The notes under the pieces were generated by a model. It worked only from the letters and a program-made list of their open reading frames with translations. It was not told the origin of the DNA and searched no databases. The position numbers and the translations under genes are program-made. This document shows, piece after piece, positions 45,783 through 59,624 of a DNA stretch of 64,000 nt (position 1 is its first letter; the number at the start of each line of letters is the position of its first letter). This DNA is from Sipunculus nudus (Eukaryota > Annelida > Sipuncula > Golfingiida > Sipunculidae): contig CM049311.1 in the NCBI GenBank assembly GCA_026874595.1, positions 9,880,676 to 9,944,675 on the forward strand, in the 5' to 3' direction.

Positions 45783-48700
45783 TTTTTAGCTCAGCTTACT
45801 ATAAGTCATCTAAGCTATAGTCGTGGTCCATTGTTCGTCGTCCGTCCGTCTGTCTGTCTGTCTGTCCGTCCATCTGTCTGTCCGGACGTCCGTTGGTAAG
45901 ACTGGCACGTTTCGACACCGTTGGACCTACGAGTCTGAAATTCTGCATACAGTTAGATGTCCCCAAAATTTCCTACCATGCTGAAAATTGGGTCAATAGG
46001 ACTTTGTTCCTTCGAGATATTAAAAACCTCAATTTTTTTATTAGAAATCATATTTTTACACTTCAGGACTGCCTAATATCAAAACCACTTATCTGGTTTT
46101 CTTCATATTTAGTATTCACATTCTTTCATACATTTTCTATAAACATACCCAAAAATTAGGTCAGTATTGGGTATTATTTTGAAGTTATGGGCCAAAATAT
46201 AATGCAATTTTTAAGAAAAATCAGGAAATAAATTTACTCACCTAACATGAGAATTGCTGAACCTAGAGAGTTTTTTTTCAGGAATATAACTTTATTTAAT
46301 CAAGATTCAATTGTTAACTCAAAATTAGATCTGAATTTTGTCCCAGTTGACCTACTTTTGACTGTTTTACAGAGCTAGCTCTCCTAAACATAGAAAAATT
46401 CATGAAAATAGAAATTTTCATGACAAATAAACATGTATGGACTTTTTTTCGCAATGCCTGCAGATACTGGCCTGATTTTTGTTGTGTTGGCAGATATTGA
46501 CCAGTTACAGATCGAGTTTGCGTTTTGTCCGAGTTAACCTTCTTTTTACCGTTTGACGGTGCCCTAACATAGAAAATTTCATAAAAAATATAAATTTTCA
46601 TGACAAGTGCGGACTTATAGACTTTTTTTCCCGCAATGCCTGCAGATACCGCCCTGATTTTTTATGCTTGGGCAGATAATGACCAGTTACAGATCGAGTT
46701 CGCGTTTTGTCACGGTTGACGTACTTTTGATTGTTTTACGGCTCCTAAACATAGAAAATTTCATGAAAAATATAAATTTTCATGACAAATGTACATGTAC
46801 AGCCGTTTTTAGCCCTCAGCTCATAGGCTGATGGGCTATTGTCATCACCCAAGCTGTCCGTCTATCTGTCCGTCCATCTATCTGTCCGGTGTCCGTCCGT
46901 CCGTCCGTTCCGCGTCTGTTAACTTTTACCTTGTAAGCAGGATATCTCTTAAAGGATTCACCTTTGGAATTTTATTTCATCATGAAGATGTATATTGATA
47001 AAATCTTGGTCAAGTTTGTAGATGGGTGACCTTGACCTATTTTTCTACATTTTTGAGCTGATTATAGAAAAACACTCAGAAGCTTTTATCCCAGGAACCA
47101 TTGTGTGGATTTTCACAAAACTTACTATGATCATTGGGACTGATGGTCTGTATGTGCTGCAAAATTTTGGTGGCGCCACATTCAATTTCTGATTTTTTAA
47201 TGAAATTTTATCGGATTTTTCCAATTTGGCCTTTTGTGCAAGATATCTCCAAAGGTATTCAACACAGAAAATTCATTACTTCAGTGCTATTGTGTTATAT
47301 TTACAAAATCTTGGTCAAGTTCAAAGATGGGTAGTCTTAACCTACTCTTCAAGGTCACAGAGCTTAGTATAGAAAAAAACTTAGGAGCTTATTTCTCAGG
47401 AAGCATTTGGTGGATTGTTATGAAACATGGTAAATACATCTCCAATTTAAATTTATAACTGATTTTCAGCTTTTGCTAATATTCTAGTTTCGCAATGCAA
47501 TGCTTACAGATACTGGCCTAATGTTTGGTCTGTGGCCGCATAATGACCACTTACAGATCGAGTTCGCGTTTCTTCCCAGTTAACCTATTTTTGACATTAT
47601 GACAAATCCTGAACATAGAAAATTTCATGAAAGACAGAAATTTTTATGATAAATGCACATACATGTATGGACTTTTTTCACAATGCCTGCAGATACTGGC
47701 CTGATTTTTGGTGGGTTGCTTGATAATGACCTGTTACAGATTGAGTTTGCATTTTGCCCTTGTTGACCTACTGTTGACCATACAACACCTCCTGAACTTA
47801 AAACATTTTACAAAATTTAGCAAATGTTTCTAATTTGCGCCATGCGGGGGCATTTGTGTCGTTTCGACACAGCTAGTTTTATCAAATTTACTGAATCTTT
47901 TATTTTATTTTGGTGAATAAAATTAAACGTACTGAAAACTCCAATGTGCAAAACTTTTTAATAGTGATTCAAGGAATATTCTTGTAGATGCCATGTTGTG
48001 GCGTTATTTTCTTTTAAATTCGGTTTAAACATTTATGATTTAAAAATAATAAAATATATGTGTATGCATAATGTGACCAAATATGAGCTACACTCTAGAT
48101 ATATGTTGATTGCAACTTTTGCAACAATTCTAATATTTTAACTTATAGTTTCAGTTTTTTACGCTGTATATATAATGATTGCAACTTTTGCAACAATTCT
48201 AATATTTTAACTTATATTTTTTCAGTTTTTTTTATTAAAAATTTATAAAACCTGTAAATAAAAAAATGATTCAGATAAAAACTTCTTAATGGAAAAAGTG
48301 GATATGCTTAAAAAATAGGCCTATATATAAACTTAAATGCATGATTCCCTTTCAAGTGAAATAAAGGTATTAGTCCATTCTGTCCACTTGCCTGTCCATC
48401 TGTAAATTTTCATATGCATCACAGTATCTCAAAACTTTTACTTTTTTTCTTCATGACAGTCTTGTCAGAGTATTAGTTTGCAAACATATATTTAGAACTT
48501 TACTATAACCAAGTAGGAGGGCCCCTTTCCTCTTAGCTTTTCATATTCTTATATAAATGAAAAACATTACAATAGAATATTTCTACATCCACTTTCGTGC
48601 TGCTCTCACTTTTCCCTTCTCTGAACCCCATCCCAAAGTCAGCCTCAGTAAGCAAGAACAAGATGAATCAGATATATTCATACTTTAATATTTTGTATAA

Positions 48701-49228
48701 CTATTCATCCATAGGTACCTATGTACATGCCAGAAATTATGTCAATATTGTGTAATATGTAGACATAGTGGGCATCACAATAATGTACCTTGTCAAGACT
48801 AAAGAGATATTGTGTCATACAGTCACAAATTCATAAATCACTTCATCAGCATAGTTAATCATAACATCATATCTGTCAAATTGAAAGCTTGCAGACTACC
48901 ATACACTTTAGATCCTTCAACAAATAGCCTTATCATCATTCTACTACTGCTAATTACTGCTGTCATTGCATTCATATTTGCTCAAATATATCACAATTTT
49001 CAACCCTTCCTAAATAAATAAAAAATAAACCACTATATTTTACTCTATTAATCCATCAGTCAAGTAATTTCATTTATCATTTACTTACATATTACATTAC
49101 ATTCCTTTATAATAGCCCCACATGTCCATGATATTCATAAGCTTTATCGACTCGATATTGTATCACAGTGGAGAAACATTTATAGTCCAATCATGATCAG
49201 CTGAGTGCCGTGACCCATGGGTCCCTTT
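45783..49228. mobile_element. Composite GTCC-rich dispersed element, copy 2
   Basis: The left end TTTTTAGCTCAGCTTACTAT, then a GTCC/GTCT array (45838-45893), matches copy 1 closely to about 46330. Inside are a second left-end-like start at about 46809 (CCCTCAGCTCATAGGCTG.. plus another GTCC array), units of a ~180-bp repeat (46330-46800 and 47490-47830) and a right end GCGCCATGCGGGGGCATTTG at about 47836-47880. The outer right end CAGCTGAGTGCCGTGACCCA lies at 49197-49228. Several elements are probably nested. Confidence 0.65.
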
Positions 49229-50778
49229 ATTTAATCTGATGCATGTGTTTTTGTTTTGGGCACTAACTTTTGTTATAGTATTTGTATCTTAAGTGATACT
49301 ACAGTATTTGAATTAATAAGAAATCATCACTTAATTGAATAAACAGTAATAAAACCCTAGATTTATAGAAATGAAAGGTTGTGTAAAATATACCCAACAG
49401 GCAAAGAATTTCAAGTTAGAATAAAAATGTCTTATGATTAATTTTGAGCAGTGAAAGTTTTTTGCTGAATTTATCCATTTTGAAGCATAAGTGCAAATGT
49501 TATGACTGCTCAATCATTAAGAGTAATTAGCACCAGTGACTGCTGTAATGAATGCTTTGTGTAGTGGGGAGATCATGCAGACATATTTGGAAGCACTTTG
49601 TGGTATACAGTGAACAGATGGATTGCTGGGATGACAGGTTGACCATCAGTACAGCCTGTTCTGTTGTAGGGTGTGTATCCCATGGATAGTGCTTATTGAT
49701 TACAGATCCACCCAATCGTTGGTCATGTTACCGGGATGTCACCAAGGTGACCGGTAACTAGGCAGGGCAGTACTGGTACTGTACGGCCCTTTTATTGATA
49801 AAAAAATAATGTGTAGATGAAAGTGAAACATCTCTGGCATAAGCTTCCTCAAACTGACTCGGGGAAGCCTAGCCTGTATATAATCTGACAAAAGATAAAA
49901 GTATGATCAGTTTGTAACTGAAAGTGAATGCATTGTATACCAGCTCATTTACTCAAATGACTCATCACAGTCACTCAAAGCTTTTATAAGCAAACCTTAT
50001 GCAATGGTGTCGTGTTGTCTGTATGCTGTCATACATTTGTAAACCCATACTATCTCGAAAAAGGCAGGAGCTATCAGTTCTAAATTCAAAAATCAGTCCT
50101 CTAAAAAACTCTGATGGATTGAGATTATTTTTTGGCTATCTGCACTGACTTGGAATTTACAGGAAAAAGCTAAAATAAATTAAAAATCATTTGGTTTTGT
50201 TTCCTTCTGCATTTTAGGTTGCAGCAATATAACCTGTAACTGTACAACCAACATCTTTTTTTCCTTGGCATGTACCATTTCCTCTTACTGTCATAAATTG
50301 CACTCACAAGTCTCGTGGCATGTCACCTGGTGTCTGAATTTTTTCTATGTAACAAATTATCAGCAACAGGATTCTAAGATATGCATCTTTGTGAAATATA
50401 TATAATGTCAAAACGGATTTTAAGAAAGCTAACTTTGAATTACAAATGACTAACTTAACTTTGAAATTGAATATAACTTCCTTTTTAACACATAGAGCTT
50501 ACTTATTCTGTCATTGCAGATGTCGCTTTTATGATTACTGAAATTATTATATTATTGATTATGAAACCAGAGTTAAAGTTCTTAAAACTGACTAAATAAT
50601 AAAAAGTTCAAAATTTGCCATAAGTAACAGTTGTCACTTGAAGCTTTGGATAGTTCTAATTTGTTTTCCTGTAGGAATCCTATATAATTACATGCAATCA
50701 TCTTGCACATAAACCAGTACCAACCAGCAATGTGAGACATTCACCATGGTTTGTTATTCAAAAACCAACCATCACCTT

Positions 50779-50851
<73 letters not shown>

Positions 50852-53151
50852 TTATAGATATTAGAACTTGGCTGTTTGCCCTCTAATCAATTCACATATT
50901 TGCTGTCTTTATACCACTGATAGCTTGTAATATTTTAATTGTTGATTTGTAATGGTTTTTCATCAGCTTAAAATTCAATATAAAGGATTGAGTTTACACA
51001 TTAAAATTGTATATGTATAAATTATGTAAATACTTTCTGTAAATCATTTTGAGTAGGATCAGTAATGCATGGATCTGACTAAAAAAAATCCACGTTCACA
51101 GAGGAGGTGCAAGGCATCACTTTTGAGAAATCCTATGAATAATATAGGAATTTTGGTGACCTGTCACTTTTTAGGTCATGTTTATTTGTTGTTCAGTTTG
51201 GAAATGAGGAACCCAGTATTTAATTCTTATCTAACTTTTGTATAATATCTATGCAAAGAAGACTTCCAACCTGAAAGATCTATATGTAATAAATGTTACC
51301 TTACTTAAATTATATCATCATCCTCTGTGTGTATATTAATTAGCACTGTTAATAATTAATGGAACATTTAACTTGTTAACTCATTCCTATATAGATTGCC
51401 ATTTGCTTTATTTTACATGTTATTGTTTGCACGCTGTTTCTTTGAAAAAATTTCAGTCAGTTGATTGAGAAGTCTTCTTTCTTTTTCATATTTGTCGTTC
51501 ATGGACAAAATGTCTGTCTCCAACAAATGTCTATAGGTCCACATGTTTGTAAACATAAAATAATTTATCAAGTGTTGTCATTGTTGTGTGCATTCAGAAC
51601 CACCTGAGCAGCTAACACACACATGGTGATAAGTTAATCTGGTCATGAAGTAGTTCTGTAGTTATTGATGAATCATTTGTTGTACAGGGAACGCCTATCT
51701 CACCTGGAGATTAACAACCACACAGATAGGATACTTCCTCCTTTCAGTGGAATCCAAAGTCCACTAGTGTAAAGAAATGCTGCACTTGTATCATTCTCAG
51801 GAGAACTGTATGTGCATATTGAAAAACCTCTGTAAAACATTATATTTTCACCTCTGTCTGCTGGTCCATACTTACATATTTAATAAATATAATTAAATTT
51901 CAATGTATTAAGGTTAAATCCACAGGGTGCTTATATTAAAAACACTGTTTGCATGTAATTTATAAATAAAATAAATGGTGGTATTTTAACAAATATATGA
52001 GAACATGGGAGCATATATATGATTAAGTCTGTAGTTTGCAATCTTTTTGGGTTAAATCAATTAACTTCTTGGACTATCTTTAAAACTGAGAATAACTGGA
52101 CATGGACCAATTATTCATGGAGATAAAACCACATTTTTTGGCCTGTCAAGCTGAAGGTGCCATTCTGCACCTTAGAGGATTTAATGAAAAGGACAATAAG
52201 TTAAGAGCACCTAGACTTTAATATACTGCATGCATTGTTCATCTAAAAAAACTTTCTGAAGGTACTGGGGTGCAAATCCATAAAACTGGCCTCCAGTGTA
52301 GCAAATGCAAAATGGGTTCATTTTCTTCTGTTTATTTGCTTTGTTTAACTGTGTACTAGATACATATACCTCAAAATTGATGGAATTTAAATTTGATCGA
52401 CCTTTGGATCTCTATCCAAGTGGTGACACCTGGTGTGATCTCCGGTACTATAAAACATTTTGATGTATAGATAACTGATTGGATTATGAAGATGAACCAA
52501 ATAAAAATTGAAGTAGAGGTACATACTCTCATTTCTTTCAAGGTAGTAAATAGTTCAAGGTAGTTCATGTTTTTTGTCCTTTAGATTCAATGTTAATTGT
52601 ACAGATAAAAAATCAATCATGACACTTAATAGCAGAATTACCGTGGTTGGCTTTTAGTTTTTTTCACAGGGATTTCAAAGTTGCAGTATTTGGGAAAGGA
52701 AAATTCAGTTATTTGAAACTCTACACAGGTATAATGTATGTATATAATTTCATGACTGACATTCTTAACACCATCATTTTTTATACACAGGAAAAATAAA
52801 CTTGGAATAACAGTGTCTCCAAAGCATGTTTCATTAGAACCAAGGGTGTATCTGGTTTTTGCAGACGAAACAACTTTAGAAGCCAGATGAATTCTTTAGA
52901 GCCAGTGAAATATGCTTGTTTTACATATTAAATCTACCTATGGACATGCCTAACTGTTACAGTCTTGTGTGATCCAGTACTGTTACATAATGGTGAGGCA
53001 CTTTTGGACAGCAGTCAGCTCAAGCTTATACATATTTATAAAACTACTTGCTGTTACATGCTCATGTATATTTTGATGCACATGAGTTTTAATCTGTTTA
53101 AAAGGTAATTCTTTGGAATGTGAAGAGACTTGTTCACCTCATGTTTTACAG
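49229..53151. other. Intron 3' portion, nothing coding recognised
   Basis: AT-rich. A long (TA)n run starts at 50783. The last 100 nt lead into the acceptor of the mucin-like exon. Confidence 0.45.
50783..50850. repeat. (TA)n microsatellite
   Basis: TA run, decaying into TTTATATA at its right end. Confidence 0.95.
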
Positions 53152-53341
53152 GTGGTACACAAAGGAGATACAACAGAATCACCTACACCACCTGCTGGTG
53201 AATCCACAGCAGCTCCTACAGACCCACCTCTCATACCTACTACAATTGACCCTCCAACCACAACTGTCACAGATCCAACCACAACTGTCACAGATCCTCC
53301 TACAACTGTCACCGAGCCACCAACTACAACTGTAGACCCAG
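53152..53341 (+). CDS. Thr/Pro-rich mucin-like exon
   Basis: Acceptor ATGTTTTACAG and donor GTAAGATGG delimit 190 nt that read in phase 0 as VVHKGDTTESPTPPAGESTA followed by a Thr/Pro-rich repeat region with TTTVTDP-type units (three imperfect copies) ending TTTVDP; exit phase 1. There are no stops, and about two thirds of residues are Thr, Pro, Ser, Val or Asp, as in O-glycosylated stalks. Phase-0 entry fits the signal-peptide exon at 18640-18687, and the phase-1 exit suits a following extracellular module such as FN3, Ig or EGF. The next exon is not identifiable before the window ends. Dispersed repeat begins about 30 nt after the donor. Confidence 0.72.
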
Positions 53342-54039
53342 GTAAGATGGTCCTCCATGGCCCAGAGTGATTTTTAGCTCAGTTGACTGTAAGTCATCTG
53401 AGCTATAGTCATGGTCCTTTGTCCCTCATCTGTCAGGCTGAAGGCTTTACACAAGACACATTTGAAACCATTAGACCTATGAACCCAAAATTCAGTATAG
53501 TGGTAGATGTTCTCCTACAACACCAGAAACTTGGTCCCTGCTACTTTGAAATTAAGGAAAAACCATTGTTTTCAAGTAAAAACCTATTGTTACACTTCAA
53601 AATTGCCCACCATGAAAACCACTAGTGTTACTCTTTGATATAACCTTATCTGCATATAAATTACCTATTGACATACCAGGAATAAGGTCAATATTGAATA
53701 ATAATATGACGTTATGGGCGTAAACATAATGCACTTTGTCAAAAATCTGGATATATATATATAACCTAACTTAACATGATAATTTTTAGCTCAGCTGACT
53801 TTCAGTCATGCTGGGCTATAGCGATGGCTCTTTGTCCGGCGTCCTTCCGTCTGTCCGTCCGGCGGTTAGCAGGGCACAAATCGTAACCGTAGGGGTTAGG
53901 GCCATGAACCCTATGCAGTCTTAGAGGTTCTAAAAAGATCTCCTTGCAAACCTGAAATTAGGTCACTGCGACCTATATTCTCGAAGTTATGGGGTGTGTT
54001 TGCACCCCCCAGAAATACTTCTTTTAGCCAAAATTTTCA

Positions 54040-55480
54040 TCCAAAACCTTCCATCTTTCACATACAGCTCACCTACCAACAGGGGAAGAATCATAATTAT
54101 TTTGAGGTCACAAGGTCAAAGGTCAAGGTCACAGAACCAACTTCTTTGAAAAGCCTCAGGATGCATTTTAAGCCAAACCTTTCATCCCAATTCTTTGATC
54201 TTTCACATATAGCTCACCTACTAAGTGGGAGAAGAATCCTATAGATGTTGAGGTCACAAGGTCAAAGGTCAGGGTCACAGGATCCACTTCTTTGAAAAGG
54301 TTGTGGACACATTTCAAGCTAGACCTTTCATTCCAAACCTTTCAGCACTGATATCGCTTCTCTGCCAACATGGGAAAAGACCTGTTGATTTTGAGGTCAA
54401 AGGTCAAGTTCACAGCACCCTCTTCTTGCGTGGAGTCATTTTAAGGCAAACTTTTCAATCTATACTTTCCATCTGTCATATATGGCTTGCCTACCAATAG
54501 GAGAAGAAGCCTATTGCTGTTGAGTTCAAAAGGTCAAAGGTCAAGGTCACAATATTGTTCTAAATGCTTGTGAACATATTTCAAGTGAACTGTTCAACCC
54601 AAACCTTCAGTCTTTCACATATGCCACATCTATGCATCACTGAATTTGATTCAAACTTCATATTTATGGGTCTTTTTGCATGAAGAAATAACTAATTGAT
54701 TTTGAGGTCAGCTGGTCAGGAGGTTAAAGGTTGCAGGTCTAAGTTATTCACTCATTGGTTGCCAAGTAAATTACACCCGGCCAGATGTAAGTTGTAAGTA
54801 GTTACCCATCATTTAGAAAGAATCCAGTTGATATGTGGGCAAAAGGCCAAGGTCATAGGTCAGGGATGTTCACAATAACTTATTTTGTAGACCATCTCTA
54901 TTTTTCATGTTTTCTTGTATATATAACCATGGCACTCACAACTGGTACATCTCACTATGAGCCCATAATTGTCAGTGACACTTGTGATATATGACTCCCT
55001 TTTGTATCAGCTCATGGAGTGATAAGGATATATCATTAGTGCATAACAAAAACACTGTTGCCGGAATGCTTTGGCCAGGCATTAAGACTAAGAGAGTTAA
55101 GTGTTAAGGTTTAGCTACTGATTTATAAAATGATGGGAACATTTTGCAGTTTATATCATGGAATCATAGCAATAAACTTAGTTTTCTAGATATCTGAATA
55201 TTATTATACAAATCATCAGATATACCAGCAAGTGTTTGTTCTGATAATATGTGGGTCTTTACCTGGATTTAGGATGGTTTTATTTGATTACAAGACTCTT
55301 AGTGATGCTTTCTGCATTTCTTTTCTTTTAGGTTTTGCAGTTTACCTACCCTGCTGACCCCATTGAATAGTAAGCTGATAATTAAAACAAATTGGACTTG
55401 CACTTTTTACATTTGCATGTTCATAAATCTGATATGAGAGCTCTCCAACCTGATCATGCCTTTTGAATTGTTTTGGACAT
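54040..55480. repeat. AGGTCA-rich repeat, copy B (empty site)
   Basis: Co-linear with copy A (34.7-37.1 kb) but lacking the 1-kb insertion. The acceptor-like TTTTAGGTTTTGCAG stretch at about 55330 matches copy A, yet its frame is closed by a stop (GAATAG), arguing that it is repeat and not exon. Confidence 0.85.
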
Positions 55481-56639
55481 TCATAACTGTTAAATTCTTT
55501 GAAGCTATTGCTACAGGTTTAGTGTCTTATTGGAGGATGTGTGATATCAAATGTCAGACTTGTCAGAAAACCATTATGTCTGCCAGGTAGCCATTTCAGA
55601 AATCCTTTGGCCAGGACAGTTTCTGTGATTTTTTTATGATGTTTGGTCCCTTTTAGAGGATGTTTGTTGTTCAATTTCCGACCTGTCAGAAATCCAATAT
55701 GGCCACCAGGAAGCCATCCTTAAATTCCTTTTTATCTCAAGAACTATTAAAGTGAATGCAGTGGGATGTATATTAATGTTATCTTGCATTGGGTCAAAAA
55801 TTTCTTAATAAATATGACCATCATTTATGAAAGCTCAGAACAGTTGACTTGTATTGAATAAAAATTAATATGGAAGCACCTGTTTCACAATAATTCTTGC
55901 ATGAATTTCCCTGATCTTTTGCTATATTTTGATCTTAAGTGTGGCCTGTGTGGTATTCCTTTTGAGACTGACAGGTATCGAGCAAGCTGTGGGATTAGTT
56001 CCTGATAGCTCAACAACCATCCATTTTGCCTCAGACCATCATTGTGTCGCAGAAAAACCTTGTGAGTGGGATAACTCAAAAAATATTTCACTGATTTTTT
56101 TCAAACTTTACATTTGTATAGATAAAGGTAAGGGGACAAAGCCTATTTAAAATCGGGTCATGACCTATGCTAGGAGAATGACCTTGACCTTGAATAGGTC
56201 CATTATTGCTGAAAATAACACAAATTCTAAATATCTCAAGTAAGCTTGCATGTACTGGTCTAAAAATTAAGGTGACCGAAGATCTAGGATAGCCTTGTGA
56301 TATACCGGAAACTGATGGCGCCACCTATTATCCTTTTCTTTGTTTTACGCCTTTTAATACCCCCATAATTGCCACTTGACAGTACTGTAAGCATTGTAAG
56401 TCAAAAACTAATGGACAGATTTCTTTCATATTATGCACATGTAGAGAGATGGGCTATGGGATGAGGTCTGTTTACATTTGGGTCATGACCTTCACCATGA
56501 GAGTGGCCTTGACCTTTAATGTGTCCATATTTGGTGAAAATCACACACCTCTTATGATATCTCCAGTGTTGATAGCCATATGGATTTCAAACGTGACTTA
56601 TGTATGGCCCACTACTAAAGTAAGAACCCTATAGGTTCT

Positions 56640-57760
56640 AGGGTCCTGAGGTCTAAGGTCAAGGTCACTGGACTTGCATCTTACAAGATACTGTGGATGC
56701 ATTTTAAGCCAAACTTTCAAGGTCTTCCATCTTGAATATATAGCTCACTTGCCAATAGTGGATGATCCATATCAATTTTGGGGTCACAAGAACAAAGGTC
56801 AAGGCCACAGGAGCTATATGTCAAAAAATTAGTTTCTGGATGATAATTCCTGCTTTTATTGATGTATTGATTTAAAATTTGACTTATATATGTCCCATTG
56901 AAAAAGCAAGACTCCAATTGATTTTGGGGTCATGAGGTCAAAGGTCAAGGTCACAGGACACACCTTTAAAAAGATTGTGGATGCATTTTCAGCCAAACAT
57001 TTAATCTCAGACCTTTCATCTTGCACATATAGTTCATCTGCCAATAGAGGAAGACCCCTATCAATTTTGAGGTCACAAGGTCAAAGGTGAAGGTCACAGG
57101 AGCCATCTGTCCAAAAATTAGTTTCTGGATGATAATTCCTGCTTTTATTGATGTATGGATTTCAAACTTGACTTGTATATGACTCATTGGAAAAGCAAGA
57201 CCTGAATTGATTTTGGTGTCATGAGGGCAAAGGTCAAGGTCACAGGACACATCTTCAAAAAGATGTAGATGCATTTTCAGCCAAACATTTCATCTCAGAC
57301 ATTTCATCTTGCACATACAGTTCCCATGCCAATAGAGGAAGACGCCTGTCAATTGTGAGGTCACAAGGTCAAAGGTGAAAGTCACAGGAGCCATATGTCC
57401 AAAAATTAGTTCCTGAGATGATAATGCAAGCTTGGATTAATATATGGATTTCAAACCTGACTTATATATGGCCCATCAATAAATCTAGACCTCTATTGAT
57501 TTATATATAAAAGTGGATGATCAATATCAATTTTGGGGTCACAAGGTCAAAGGTCAAGGCCATAGTAGCCATCTGTCCAAAAATTAGTTTCTGGATGATA
57601 ATTCCTGCTTTTATTGATGTATAGATTTCAAACTTGACTTATATATGTCCCATTGAAAAAGCAAGACGCCAATTGAATTTTGGGTCATGAGTTCAAAGGT
57701 CAAGGTCACAGGACCAACATCTTCAAAAAGATTGTGGATTGATAGATGGAAGAAACAATA
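56640..57760. repeat. Tandem array of ~140-150-bp AGGTCA units
   Basis: Eight successive units carry GAGGTCAAAGGTCAAGGTCA-type cores (near 56657, 56798, 56945, 57085, 57235, 57375, 57553, 57700). They alternate with ATTAGTTTCTGGATGATAAT and CTTGACTTATATATG segments. Confidence 0.8.
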
Positions 57761-58332
57761 ATTGCTTGCCAAGTGTCAGTATATGCTGCTAAAAATGGGG
57801 GCCTATTCTTAAAGGGGGGTGGGGGGCCTACTATGTCTGGGGATACTCTGGCACCTGCGGTGCCAAAAAATTCTAGTTCACTATGTGTTAACCAGACATA
57901 TATGATTAGAATTTATGGCAATGTAGAAAGTTTAAACAAAATTGGCATATAGGTTCTGCAACAATTTTACTAGTTGTGAATCACAGCCCATGATGTCGCA
58001 GGTCATGCTTGGCAGCTGAGCGTCATGACCCATGGGTCACTTGTTTAAGCTAGAGAGCTTATTTCAAACATATTACTATATTAAACTTAGTTTTAAGTGT
58101 ATACCAGAAATCAGATCAGAATTTTGTAATTTTTTGGTATAAATTAGCATTACCACATGAGGGTGTACGCTGCATTGGATGAACGCGGTGTTGACATTGT
58201 GCATCTGCTCAGTGAAGAAATAAGCCCTTTTTTTAAGGTGGCCCCATCTGGCACTTAGGCAGTATATAATTACATAAATAATATCAAAAGAAAGTACTTT
58301 AAAATGAGGTTTCTAAAGGTGTATTTTTTATG

Positions 58333-59325
58333 GCCCCACCACAAAGTGGGTGGGGCATATAGTTTTTTACCCACGTCCGTCACTCCGTCCTTCCGACATT
58401 CCGAAATGAAACAGTCGTACAGACTTTTTTTTCGCAATGCCTGTAGATATTGGCCTGATTTTTGGTGTGTGGGCAGATAATGACCAGTTACAGATCATGT
58501 TCGTGTTTCATCCCGGTTGACCTATTTTGACCATATGATGGCTCCGGAACATAGAAAATTTCTTGAAAAATAGAAATTTTCTTGACAAATGCACATGTAC
58601 AGACTTTTTTTCGCACTGCTTGCAGATCTTGGCCTAATTTTTGGTGTGTGGGTGCATGATGACCACTTACAGATCAAGTTCGCATTTTGTCTCAGTTGAC
58701 CTCGTTTGACCGTATGACTGCTCCGGGACATAGAAAATTTCATGAAAAATAAAAATTTTTAATGACAAATGCACATGTACGGACTTTTTTCGCAACGCTT
58801 GTAGATATTGGCCTAATTTTAGGTGTGTTGGTGCATAATGACCACTTACAGATCGAGTTCAACTTTTGTCCCGGTTGACCCACTTTGGACAGTATGACAG
58901 CTCCTGAACATAGGAAAATTTTATTAAAAAATAGAAATTTTCAAGACAAATGCACATGTATGGACTTTTTTTCGCAATGCCTGCAGATCTTGGCCTAATT
59001 TTGGGTGTATGGCAGCAAAATGACCACTTACAGATCGAGGTCGCTTTGTCCCGGTTGACCTACCTTTGACTGTATGATGGCTCCTGAACTTTGTCAGTTT
59101 CATGAAAACTTGAAATTATCATGATAAATGCACATGTACGGACTTTTTTAAACAATGCCTGCAGATATTGACCTGATTTTGGGTGTGTAGCAGCAAAATT
59201 ACCACTAAAAGATTGAGTTTGCATTTTGTCCTGGTTTACCTACTTTTGACCGTATGACAGCTCCTGAACATAGAAAATTTTACAAACTTAAACAAATTTT
59301 TCTAATTTGCTCCAGGCGGGGGTTG
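58333..59325. repeat. Element with ~180-bp tandem repeat x5
   Basis: Opens TGGCCCCACCACAAAGTGGG then TGGGGCATATAG and a short GTCCGTC tract. It continues with units beginning near 58432, 58611, 58790, 58972 and 59152 (CGCAATGCCTGCAGAT.. TTACAGATCGAGTTCGC.. CGGTTGACCTACTTTTGACC). It closes with TTGCTCCAGGCGGGGG. The same unit occurs at 46.3-46.8 and 47.5-47.8 kb. Confidence 0.82.
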
Positions 59326-59586
59326 TGAATATCCAATGAACGATATATTTAATTATGATCAAATATTTTAAGTTTAAATGTCTTTCATTTCTTTTCTATT
59401 TTTTAATTAAAACTACTTCTTTGCCTAGTTTTATTGTACTTTTGAAAACTGATTCCCTGATAATACAAATTATAATTATATGCATATTAAACCATATATG
59501 CAATTAAGGGAAGGAAGGATCAAGGACTTCAAAGAAAAAACAAAAAAATGTAACTACCTTGCTGTATTAACAGTGGCTTTATTTGA

Positions 59587-59624
<38 letters not shown>

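Larger units (their letters stand above)
53371..58047. mobile_element. Composite GTCC/AGGTCA-rich elements, copy 3 (nested)
   Basis: Two left ends of the TTTTTAGCTCAG family lie at 53371 and 53784, the second followed by TCCGTCTGTCCGTCCGGCGG. The right end GCAGCTGAGCGTCATGACCC then ATGGGTCACTTGTTT lies at about 58013-58047. The interior holds copy B of the AGGTCA repeat (54040-55480) and a further AGGTCA tandem array (56640-57760). No coding sequence is convincing. Confidence 0.65.
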
